A DNA stretch of 64,000 nucleotides from Paramarasmius palmivorus (Eukaryota; Basidiomycota; Agaricomycetes; Agaricales; Marasmiaceae), in assembly GCA_037176845.1 (NCBI GenBank), contig JAYKXP010000024.1:372001-436000 (forward strand), read 5' to 3'. Within the stretch, counting starts at the first letter, position 1. Each line of letters begins with the position of its first letter. Positions 54,686 to 64,000 of this stretch are shown in pieces. Made by a program: the position numbers and the translations under genes. The notes under the pieces are model-generated. The model saw only the letters and a program-made list of their open reading frames with translations, made no database searches and had not been told where the DNA came from.

Positions 54686-56253
54686 TTAGGTTCTGCTATG
54701 CCTCAACAACGCCTTGCTCCTGAAGGTCGCATTATACTGAAGAAGGTTGTTGATATCTCGAACCCAATCGTCTTCCTTTCCTGGTGGAGCACCTTCAGCG
54801 CCTTTTTGCATCCCCTCGCTATAGTCATCGGAGATTGAGGAACGATTGATACAAGGGACAGGATAAGGCGATGAATGCACGGTAACAGACTCTCCTGGGT
54901 TAAGTACATGCGAGGTTCTGCCGTCCATAGAGACACCCGCTGGTGCACGGCTGCGGTCGCCAATCTGGTAAAAAGCGTGTCAACTGTTTGTTTCCGAGTC
55001 GAGTATGACTATTCTAATCGTACCCGAAGGGTGATTGTTGATGAAGATGGGAAGACTAAGGGCCGGAATGACAGACTCCGGGGACAGATTGGCGTCAACA
55101 CGAGAGCACTTAATGAAGGGTGAACGATAGGTCCGCCAGCTGAGAGAGAGTAGGCCGTCGAGCCTGTCGGCGTCGAGACGATCAATCCGTCGGACTAGAA
55201 GCATCATTACGGGGAGATCGAGAGTCAAACAGAATCATTCGTACCACTGCTTCCGTTAGATGTTGACCATCTACAAAGATATCAATCGTATTGAGATGAG
55301 GACTTGATCCACGATGTAGTGCAATCTCATTCATAACCTGCCAGTCTGTATGATTCTTAGTGGTGTATCATGACACGGGTAATGACGTGGGCATACCATT
55401 CGTGGAGTCTTTTTGGGAGTGATCCTGAGAGTAGAAACTGCACGCTAACCGCATACGATTGAGGATGGTAGCCTTGCCTTGGAAAACACTTTCGAGTGCT
55501 TTAGCAAAGTCGTCGATGTCTAGCAGGACGGGTTCGTTAATAACCAAACCAGAATTTGATGAAGTTAACCAACGCACGGAAGGGAAGGAGAAAGCCAAGC
55601 GTTCCCATTGAAAAGCTGAGCACCGGTGGCACAGCTCCTGAGCTGAAGAGAGATGATGCATGAAGTATCGTGCCATCCCCGCCGAGGGTTACTACAAGGT
55701 CAATCTTCTCCGGATGGCCTGTCACAAACAAGTCAATGAAACCTAATGCAGGAAGAAGTGCTAGTTGACACACCGGGATGCCAAACTTCCGCTCCGTGTG
55801 GTATATCAGCCCTGTCTTCATGGAAGACTCTTACACCTGGATAGGTCGAATGAACGTGTCTACATTCCGAGTCAGAGTACATCGAAATATGTGACGAACT
55901 GGACCTACTCGAGGAATGCGTCAATTGCAAGAATGACTGGCTGTGTCCGTAGCTTGTTCACAATAAGGATTGATCTTGGAGGACCGTCAAAGTACTTCGA
56001 TCTATCTTTCAAGGTAGGTCAGTTTACACTCAACTTCAAAGATATCAACAATACTGACGCAGGCTGCACTGCTGGTGGTCGCTGAATGGTGGTGATTTGG
56101 CGTATAGATGGTATACATTTCTTGGGTTTTCCAAGAATTTTGTTCCGGCAGACACTGGTGAAATGGGTTGGAGGTCGACTGAGGCAGCAGCGGAGGAACA
56201 TTTTGGGATGTCACGCTCAGTCACATTTGTGACGGTCACGCACTGAGAAACAT
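54686..56253 (-). CDS. NAD(H) kinase
   Basis: ATP-NAD kinase that makes NADP. I read about six exons on the minus strand. The proposed start is MFLI at 56253, spliced into [20 protein letters not shown] and [20 protein letters not shown]. Next come [20 protein letters not shown] and the diagnostic [26 protein letters not shown] follows, then [40 protein letters not shown] and [20 protein letters not shown] (second signature). The C-terminus has [35 protein letters not shown] and [14 protein letters not shown], ending at TAA 54686-54688. The frame continues upstream with GTG, not ATG, so the start rests on an inferred intron (donor GTGCGT, acceptor CCTCAG). The 140-base gap to the BRCT gene may be a shared promoter. 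Confidence 0.88.
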
Positions 56254-56393
56254 GGCATCACGTGGCGAGCATTGGTCGCGTTTTGATTGAAGTTCAAAGT
56301 TCTGTTTCTCACCTTTACCTGTCGTCCTCTATCTCGCTCGTCTTCGACTTTGACCGCTTGTCTCTCTTTTATGATATCTCGTAGGGATTTGAG

Positions 56394-59300
56394 ATGTCGG
56401 ATCATAACTCTGTAGAGAAACGCACCCGGTCTCAGGTCACACTGCCAGACAGTGTCCTACATCTCAATCGCTCGCCGCTGAAGGAAGCCCGGACAACCTA
56501 TAGGAATGTTGTGGACAAGTCGGGAGAAGATGGAGGAGATGAGTCGGAAGAGGACGAATTGCTCTTATCACCTAAGAAGAGTACAAAGCGGGCGCTTTCA
56601 CCGTCGACACCATACACTCTTGTCGCCAACCCTCAGGGTGGCAGGTCTCGTTACAAGCGGTTCAAATCAGAATTCGACGCGCGGTTTGAAGAGCTGGAGA
56701 ACGAGCAGCATGGTTTGGGAGAGCTAACACACAGACCTTCGCATTCACGTCATGCCTCGGAACCAAGTGTTGTTGGCAAGAAGTCCAGGAAACGGTCGGC
56801 AACTCCTTCGAACTCGAAGAAACCCAATTCATCATCGTCGTCTTCCTCACAACCTACATTTCCAAAGCCCAGGGCTAGATCAGTCCCGTTGTTCACGGGT
56901 CCTACAATTGATTTACGCAATCCGCCAGCATCCCCCACGCGCGCACGATCTCGTTCACCTTCCAAGCCTGAACCGAAACTTGCCATTACTCCAGGCCCAT
57001 TTAAGCGGCCTTTGGAACTTCAATCTATCCCCGATGAATCAGAACTGGTCATGGATGTCGATAGCACGCCGATACCTAGGAACACCAACGTATCATCGGG
57101 CTCCGACCAGGAAAAACCTCTTATCGAGGAAGCCACTCCTAGACCTACTACCCCAACTAAATATGCTTCTTCCCATATTGATGTGCCCAGAATTTCATCG
57201 CCAACTCCTGGGCCTTCAACTGACACACCACCCAACGATCCTACTACACCTGCTCACAACATTGCATATTCGGTCCCCATGTCTCCTCTAACACCATTGC
57301 CTGAAACTCCGCACCCCCGCAAAAATAACAACGAACTTGAGGACGAAGACCGATATAAGTCGATACAAGGATGGGGAAGTAACCTGGGAAGTGTACTTGA
57401 AGAGGTATGTTCTCAAAGTATTATTGGAAACCTTGATATTCAAGCATATACTAGGTGCAGCCTACCGCTAGTGCAACCGACATTACACTCGACTTCGATG
57501 TTCCTGCGCCCGAAGAGGTACACTTGACTCTTTCTGTCTCTCAACCTTTCTTTATTCATTTTTTCCGTTAGCCTATCCCGAAGCAAAGCAAACCTAACCC
57601 CACCAAGGCTGCTGTAAATGGAAAAGCAAAGTCGACGACAAGCCGCGTGCCTTTATCTCGCAACACCAAATCCAAGGTTCATGATAGTACAGGCCCTAGT
57701 ACATCTACAATCGGCCCACCACCAACCGCAGCATCCACCTCAAAGTCGGTTGCTCGTCAGGTTGTCGAACCAAAGGCGTCAGCTTTCGATGTCCTAATGG
57801 GTAAGAAGCCTTTACCAGCTAAGAATAGGGCGACTGGAAAGAAGACCGCCACTCCTGCGCTACCAGAGCAGGATATCACGGTAACAGAGGAAGCCAAGGT
57901 GCAGAAAGGCAAGGGAAAAGGCAAACAATTGGCAACAGCTACCGTCCCCAAGCAAGAATCGTCTTTATTGCAGAAGGCAAAGTCTAAGGAAGCAGCAACT
58001 TCCAATCTTAAACCACCAGCTGTGCGTGCCAAAGACAGGATGAGGCCTCGGACGAAACTAGCCGATAAGAAGGTCCCAGTGCGCTTCGACGATAGCGAAG
58101 ATGAAGCACCAGACAAGGCCGAGGCATTCGCAGTTCCTCGTCCGTGTTCTCCGCATCCTCGCAAGGCCAACATAGGAAATGGGAGGGTGGTATCCTTGGA
58201 ATCGGACGTCGAGAAAGTGCCATCTTCTCCGCTCAGCTCTTTGTTCGACGACGACGGGCTTTCTGAAGCCCCCTCAGACCATCAAGTGGCTGAAGAAGAA
58301 CAAGGGAAGATTGCTGGTTTTGGCGGAGATGTCCCTGCCACGGCTGACGATGTTGCAACTCCGCAAAGAGCATCCTCTCTATTCTCTCAGGACGATGATT
58401 CACTTGCAACACCTAAGCCAGTATCACTCGACCAATCCAGTATCGAACCTATTCAGGATACTGAACGTCAACCTGAGCCTGACGCGGACCTGCCAAAGCC
58501 GGACGGTGCTACAGATGTTCCCGATGAGCCGCAGCCAATGGCTATCGAAGCTTCGGTCCAGTCGCCTACTGACCATGATACACCAGAGCAGATTGCTGGC
58601 AAAGGGAAGGGCAAACGAGCTCCACCACGGAAAAAGGCAGCAGTACTTCCTACTCGCCGTAGTGCTCGAAGTGCGTCTTCGAAGCACAACGGACCCGACT
58701 CCCCTTCAACTTCAAGTAGGTCTATTGGGACTCCTCGTATAGCACTCACTGAAGTATTCGTAGCTCCCTCGACGGCTCGTGGCCGTGGCAGAGCTAATAC
58801 AAGCAGATCTAATCAGTCGACTCCTTCTAAACCACAGCAATCAGAAGAGAGTGTGCCTGAAGGTATGTGTATCATGAACTTTACGACTAGCCCACTTTGA
58901 CCATTCTCTAGCTCCAGCGACAAGTCTCAGTGAAGTGGACAAAGGGAAGGCTCCAGAGGTCCCTGTCCCTGTCTCGCTACCTGAAGGTGTTTCTTTACCC
59001 GATCCGGATTATCTTTCTGATCCTTTTGGTGGTTCACTGTCTGAATTATCCTCTGCACCGGCTACTGACACGGAGCTGGATTTCGATGAACCAGAGGAAC
59101 CTGCAAAGACAAGTTCGTCCACATCTTCTGCTAAGTCAGGGATACCCGTTGCAAAGAAGCTGGCGCCCTCTGCATCTCTTGCACGACCTACGAGGTCAAG
59201 TATTGCGAAGACGGTGCCGCCGAAAACTCCGACGAAATCCCGAACGTCATCTCCTTCGAAGCTGCCTCGACCATCTGCACTTTTTGCTAAACCTGATGGT

Positions 59301-60896
59301 GAGGCTTTCTTTGAGTTAGTGTGATATCACAATTTTGTTGACTCAGATCATAGGGACTGAAGGATCTCGGCCTACTTTGGCAGTGGCTGGCTCTTCGTAT
59401 GCCACATTGGAAAGTGCGCTTCAGAAACTCAGGGAACCGCCTCCGTCAAGACCAAGCACAAGTATGGGATTCAACAGAGACCTGGACGACGATGGTGATG
59501 TGGATATGAGAAGTAAGGATGATGCATCAAGGACCGCCCTCGGTATCGGTCGTCCAAGCAGTTCTGCCTCTGGGTCTTCATCCAAGTCTGGTATTCCGTT
59601 GTTCAAGGCACCTGCCCCGGTTCAAAAGCAACGAATATTCATGCCCGCCGGTACTGTCACGGGTCAGAAAAGGCCCGCAGTGATGCGTGGTGGGCGTGGA
59701 GGCAAGACTGGTGGCCTGGTCCAAGGCACAATCCCTTTTGGCGTTCGCGGACAAAGGGCGAGTCAAAGGACGACCCTTGACACTGTTGTCGGTAGTCCAG
59801 TCAAAGGAGGGACTACAACTTCCACAAACGACGACGTCGAGATGGGTGAACCACAGGCAGAATCTTCGAATGAGCAGGGAGACCTTACGATGGCTGATCT
59901 CACCACGGATGCAGATGTATCCAATGGTGATATTAGTATGGAAGATAGCGCCACTGAAGGATCGACGAATGGTAAGGCAAAGAAGGATAAAATGAGACGG
60001 CCTTCGATGGCTGCCATGGCTTTCCAAAACCTTTCGCAGTCCCTCAATGACCTGTCCACCATCAAGAACTCGGACCCGGTAGCCCCTTCAAGTCCTCCGC
60101 GGCGTGCAGGATTGAGAAGCTCAAGTAGCACCTATCCGTCGTCGTCTTCGGCAGGAAAGAAACCAGAGGATGACGCCAACTCATCGCCACTAAAACTGTC
60201 TATACTCAGTGACTGTAAAGTCTTCATTGACTATCGAAGCGATGATCCGCTTGCTACTGAAACTTGGACCCAAATGCTGAAGGATTTAGGTGCACGGGTA
60301 AGCTGTTCTCGCATTCCAGAATTATACCAGAGAGTAACTCTTCTCTAGATTATGACTCGACTGGGTCCCACTTGTACCCATATCCTTTGGAAGAACGGTC
60401 TTCCTAGTACCATCAATCGTTACCGGTGAGCTATTCTTTAGCCTGGCATACCCTGCCCGATGTTCATGTATCGCACAGATCTCTGAACGATCCCAAGCCG
60501 CATGTGATCGGCAATTCATGGATCGTGACTTGTGCGAACGAATCGAGACGTGTCGACGAAATCGATTATCTCATCGACTTGGAGGAGTTTAAGTTTGCTG
60601 CTGAGGCTGCCGCTGGTCACAAGGTCAGAGACCTGTCCATCCTTTCCGGAGGCGAACTAGAACTGATAGTTTTGCAGCGACGAAAGTCCATGATACCCAA
60701 GCTCATGGCCAACTTGGGCGATGAAGCCGATACAGAGGACTGGGGAACTCCGGATGGGGATGTTTCAATGGATTCGAATACCTGTGAGTCCTCAACCTAT
60801 GCGCCACGAGATTGTCTGTTGACGGCATCTCTAGCTATGTCGAGCGACCTGACTCCACTGGAGAGGGCTCGTCTTCGCCTCAGTACGAGGGCGTAA
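56394..60896 (+). CDS. Large disordered protein with C-terminal BRCT domain
   Basis: Protein of well over 1,000 residues, probably nuclear and linked to DNA damage or the cell cycle. The start MSDHNSVEKRTRSQVTLPDS is at 56394. Nearly all of it is low-complexity and charged: DEDELLLSPKK-like acidic runs, many SP and TP sites (TPTKYASSHI, PMSPLTPLPETPHP), and Lys-rich patches (KGKGKGKQLATATVPK). Introns include a short one after the EDRYKSIQGWGSNLGS exon and one before PATSLSEVDKGKAPEVPVPV. The C-terminus has a BRCT domain: LSDCKVFIDYRSDDPLATET, WTQMLKDLGAR then IMTRLGPTCTHILWKNG, and HVIGNSWIVTCANESRRVDE with the conserved Trp. It ends TPLERARLRLSTRA at 60896. One BRCT at the extreme C-terminus fits Crb2- or microcephalin-like proteins, but the ortholog is not decided. 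Confidence 0.75.
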
Positions 60897-61266
60897 TGGC
60901 CTCGTTTTCATGCCTCGTTATGACAATCATGAATAACAATTTCTGGCTTTAAAACTGAATGCTTCTTTACTAACTATTTTTGTGCCATATGTATATACCT
61001 TGATGTTTCCATAGCTTCTCGTTTTGTAGCTAGCTACTGAGTCTAATCCGACGGTTTGAAATTGTAAGCGGATGGACGACCAGTGCACACGGTCGAGTAT
61101 CGACCGTCACCGCGGGTGCTGTGAAGTTTCAAAGCATGTATAAATTGTACGATAAGATATTGCAAGATATTGTACAATGCTGAAATGAACGGCGTAGGGA
61201 AAAGAGAAGGTATGTCCTCCACTATCCTGATCTAGATTGCAATAATTTATTAGAGATTATATTATT
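60897..61266. other. Intergenic, between convergent gene ends
   Basis: About 370 A/T-rich bases between the BRCT stop and the GT17 stop. An inverted repeat ATTGTAC (61144-61150) and GTACAAT (61172-61178) with a loop of about 21 bases was seen, and AGATATTG occurs twice inside it. It could be a hairpin in one of the 3' UTRs. Confidence 0.45.
61144..61178. repeat. Short inverted repeat between two 3' ends
   Basis: Seven-base arms ATTGTAC and GTACAAT are separated by 21 bases that hold the direct repeat AGATATTG. It lies in AT-rich sequence between two convergent genes. The arms are short, so chance is possible; a role as RNA hairpin or transcript end is inference. Confidence 0.35.
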
Positions 61267-62634
61267 ATTTCTCTTTCTTCTCCTCATCCTTCTCGGACGT
61301 TGTGTTTCGCTGGCACCCCCCAGGTAGAAGGAAACTGAATTGCTTTGCATGCTTGACGAGATATTTCGGTAGGCCGACCATAGAAGTTTGCCTGGTTGCC
61401 GAACGAACAGCTATTAGCAAAATGTACGTGTCCCAGGACGATTCGTGGATAACTTACGGCTCTAAGCTCATTTGGGCGAGAAGGTCAGCGTACTGCGGCA
61501 ATGCCGTCAATAAATAGTGGCACAGGACAAGGCGAAAACGGCGTACTCTGTAAGCTTCAGGCAACATTCCAAAAATATCTTTGCCCGTGCATATCCGTTC
61601 TTGGATCTTCTGCGGGTTAAGAAGTTCCATGTTACCGCCTATGCGGTCGGAGTGTGAGAAGCCTTTCATCTTTTGAATGTATTCAGGGATGGTCTTGAAG
61701 CAGAAGCTACAATGCCAGCCTGCGTCGGCGAGAAGGGTGTTTGTGCTCATCGAGTGCCGGTAGTAGCTTTTGTCGTTCCAGAGTTGGACGCTAGCTCGCC
61801 AGCTGTTCATTCCGAGGAGCCACTCAAAACTAGGGTGGTTGAGTGTGAGCATGAGGTATGTAGTGAACGTGGAAGTATTCACCTGTATACATAATTCCGA
61901 AGCTGAAGGTGTATGGAATCTCCGAAATCGCAGGCTTTCAGGAGTTTGATTGTGTGAGCAGAGGGTATCTCGTCGAGGTCGGACATGATGACCAACGAAC
62001 GAGTGTCTGGAGTATGTTCTTCGGTGTGCGCTCGAAGGAAAGCCGACATTGCATCCCTAGTCCTTGCTTCGACGTCCCATGCATCCGATCCGTCAGATTC
62101 TCGGCCAGGAAGACTACGAATCCACACCGTTAGTGATCTAACCTACAACAAGACGGTATTCAGTACTCACTACCGGTAGGAAATCTTGTTCTGGAACTTG
62201 GTGAACCTCTCCCTATTCTTATCAAAGTACCTCTCCTTTGGCAGCCCCGTAAACGTCGCATTCGATTCGATAATAAAGAACCGATCCACGACTCCCGATA
62301 ATTCGTTCATCCGGATTTCAAGTAAGTCGACTTCACTGCTCATAAGGACAGCATCCAGCACCTTGATGTTCTTGCTATTCTGCCTCGGTTTCCACCCATG
62401 CAGTTCACACATGTATGCGTCTGGGTTGAGACCTTCGGCATAGTAATGCGGTATGATTTCTTTGGGACCATCGGCTTTATCCCAAAGGGGTCGTGTGGCA
62501 TAGGAGAGCGTGTTGCGAAGCTGGTACGAGTTTTCGGATATGTAATAGAGCGAGACTGTGGTGAAGAGTATTAATGGAAAGAAGACGATGAGATATCGGA
62601 GACGTTGGCGTCGGGACATGAGTACTGCGCTCAT
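61267..62634 (-). CDS. Glycosyltransferase family 17-like (GnT-III type)
   Basis: Golgi type II membrane enzyme related to beta-1,4-mannosyl-glycoprotein GlcNAc transferase III. The start MSAVLMSRRQRLRYLIVFFP at 62634 continues LILFTTVSLYYISE as a signal anchor. Exon 1 has MCELHGWKPR, VLDAVLMSSEVDLLEIRMNE and VVDRFFIIESNATFTGLPKE. Exon 2 has GREDSDGSDAWDVEAR-like sequence and VIMSDLDEIPSAHTIKLLKA with the SDxDE metal-binding motif. Exon 3 gives SFEWLLGMNSWRASVQLWND, WHCSFCFKTIPEYIQKMKGF and ICTGKDIFGMLPEAYRVRRF. A last exon after an intron near 61410 gives MVGLPKYLVKHAKQFSFLLP, GGCQRN, ending at TAA 61267-61269. In animals the family makes bisecting GlcNAc; the fungal product is unknown. Confidence 0.88.
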
Positions 62635-62972
62635 GGTGGACGGGATAAAGGGGAGAAGGGTGTCCTGCTGGCAAACCGCTGGTCCTCGAGTAAATAACTA
62701 CCAGAGCCGAAGAGAAAGACGCGGATTGGACACGTATAACGTTTAAGGAAGAGATTATGGGAAGAGCTGTGTACGGCTGTAACTCCAAACGCTCCACTTC
62801 CTCATTGTAGAAGGCAACCCGACGTTGCCGTTCCCCACACGTGATGGAAAGTAAAGTTCGACGAGTAAAATTCAAATTGACAGATAAGCAGTACAGTAAG
62901 TACATATACAACAAAAAAATTGATACAACCCTATAACCATACAGCAAGTGAAAAAAGTACATATATCACGAT
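62635..62972. other. Intergenic
   Basis: About 340 bases between the start of the GT17-like gene and the end of the coiled-coil gene. No motif or RNA gene was seen; the GT17 promoter should lie at 62640-62800. Confidence 0.45.
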
Positions 62973-64000
62973 TCACAATGCAGACCTAGCGATAATAGAT
63001 GACGCCAACCTTTTCGCCACCGGGGACGAGCTCGCAGAGGTCGGAGCGGGCAGTAATCGATGTGGAACCTAAAATAACATCAGGGCGGAAGAACGTCAGG
63101 CTAATTTTATCTTGACACGACTGAACGCAAAGGCATTACGCACGTACCCCGATGTGAGCCATGAAAGTATTGATTATTTCTTCTCGCGAGGCCTCGCGCC
63201 AGTCAACCATAGTAGCAGAACTAGCCGCAGATGACGGGGAGCAATCCGGCGAGATTTGACCGGTGGTTGGAGTGCCATTATTCTTCGGGGAATTGGGCAG
63301 GTTTATACCGTATTCCTTGAGAAGGTTTCTAGCATCCTCTGTAGAGAGGGTGTAAACCTCTCCCAGGCTCTTAGGAAAATTGAGCGAGGGCGTGGGAGGC
63401 TCCACCGCCGTCGTCAAGGATGATAAAGGCGTATCCAAAGGAGGTCCCAGCAATTGGCTTGCAGATAACGGGCGAACGAGAGGTCGTAAGGTATCTGCGG
63501 ACGATCTCAGAGAAGAATTGTGCCTGCGTGCTTCGCTAAGGCAGTCATTTAGCTACGCCACAATAAGAAACACAAGCGTCACCCACGAATTATGCATGTT
63601 TGTCTGGATATCTAGAAGTTGCCTACGGTGGGCCTTTACCTGGTCTCGAAGATCTTCTGAAACATGAGTAGCTAACTTGGAGAAAATGAGCAAACGTGCA
63701 ACGACAAAGCCAGCAGATGACATACCAAATCAGCCACTTTACTTGACACCTTTCTTGCGACGGCATCTTTAACTGCCATCGATGCCTGCTCGCGCAGGTG
63801 TGTGCGGATGGCTTCCTTCACACGCGCTGTGAGCTCAGCCCTGAGCTTGGTTATCTCCTCCTTGTGGATCGCCATCTGTTGATCCAATTTCACCCGAAGG
63901 TGATCTATCTGATGATTTCATTCACGATCGGTCACTGTCCAAGCAAGAGTAGAGAAAATATACTCACCTCTTCGGAAGCCTTGATCGCTGGCGCCAATGC
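62973..64000 (-). CDS. Coiled-coil protein, copy B, cut by the window edge
   Basis: The 5' end lies beyond 64000, so the protein is partial here. The minus-strand exons give ALAPAIKASEE, then VKLDQQMAIHKEEITKLRAE and LREQASMAVKDAVARKVSSK with strong heptad spacing, a coiled coil. After the next introns come LRDQVKAHRRQLLDIQTNMH and LNDCLSEARRHNSSLRSSAD, LVRPLSASQLLGPPLDTPLS, and then YTLSTEDARNLLKEYGINLP. The tail has EIINTFMAHIG, spliced to VPHRLLPAPTSASSSPVAKR, ending at 62973-62975. EARRHNSSL, NLLKEYG and FMAHIG align with EARQRNSTL, ALLKDYE and FMSHIG of the gene at 23-24 kb, so it belongs to the same family. Function is unknown. The last exon is my best reading. Confidence 0.65.

Noticed and set aside
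1..64000. tRNA, rRNA, snRNA, CRISPR array or phage-like segment
   Set aside because: I scanned for box-B-like GGTTCGA stretches and regular repeats and found none with supporting structure. A covariance search would be the decisive test.
1..64000. Biosynthetic gene cluster with the CoA-ligase-like gene
   Set aside because: Its neighbours are an RRM protein and an aminopeptidase, with no polyketide, terpene, P450 or transporter genes nearby.

Overview
The window is nuclear DNA of a filamentous basidiomycete, most likely an Agaricomycete. The signs are genes broken by many short GT..AG introns (about 45-70 bases), dense coding on both strands, several F-box/LRR genes of mushroom type, a seven-helix membrane protein and coiled-coil proteins that I associate with basidiomycetes, and ordinary fungal housekeeping genes. 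I see no bacterial or viral segment, no intact transposon, no tRNA or rRNA gene and no CRISPR array. The species cannot be named from this sequence. All exon joins below are my own reading of splice sites and reading frames.

Layout. 1-1.8 kb: no clear gene. 1.8-4.2 kb (+): TmpA-like membrane oxidoreductase. 4.5-5.4 kb (-): DEK_C/SWIB chromatin protein. 5.6-9.0 kb (-): Hrd3/SEL1L-type ERAD protein, head to head with an oligoribonuclease at 9.3-10.5 kb (+). 10.9-13.1 kb (-): C2H2 zinc-finger protein. 13.1-16.5 kb: gene-poor. 16.5-18.9 kb (+): seven-helix membrane protein. 19.3-20.5 kb (-): SR-rich SCI1-like protein. 21.0-21.6 kb (+): secreted expansin-like protein. 22.0-28.1 kb: three F-box-type genes and a coiled-coil protein. 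28.3-30.0 kb (+): GT49-like glycosyltransferase. 30.3-31.6 kb (+): D-2-hydroxyacid dehydrogenase. 31.6-32.7 kb (-): N-acetylglucosamine kinase with an apparent frameshift. 33.6-34.3 kb (-): Erv14/cornichon cargo receptor. 35.6-36.5 kb (-): RRM/RGG mRNA-export-type protein. 36.9-39.4 kb (+): 4-coumarate-CoA-ligase-like enzyme with a possible peroxisomal signal. 40.0-41.6 kb (+): secreted M28 aminopeptidase. 42.0-42.7 kb (-): secreted or anchored Cys-rich protein. 43.0-45.2 kb (+): histidyl-tRNA synthetase. 46.2-47.3 kb (+): unknown protein. 47.5-49.1 kb (-): F-box protein. 50.9-53.5 kb (+): XPG/asteroid-like protein. 53.9-54.4 kb (+): small unknown protein. 54.7-56.3 kb (-): NAD kinase. 56.4-60.9 kb (+): large disordered BRCT protein. 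61.3-62.6 kb (-): GT17 glycosyltransferase. 63.0 kb to the right edge (-): a second coiled-coil protein related to the one at 23 kb.

The genes do not form one pathway or a biosynthetic cluster. Several touch the secretory pathway (Hrd3, Erv14, GT49, GT17, secreted enzymes), but this looks like ordinary eukaryotic gene order. Start codons were checked by eye, because some long open frames in this window begin with GTG rather than ATG. The most interesting items are the two related coiled-coil genes 40 kb apart, the frameshift in the GlcNAc kinase, the fungal GT49 gene, and the seven-helix protein with a long basic tail.
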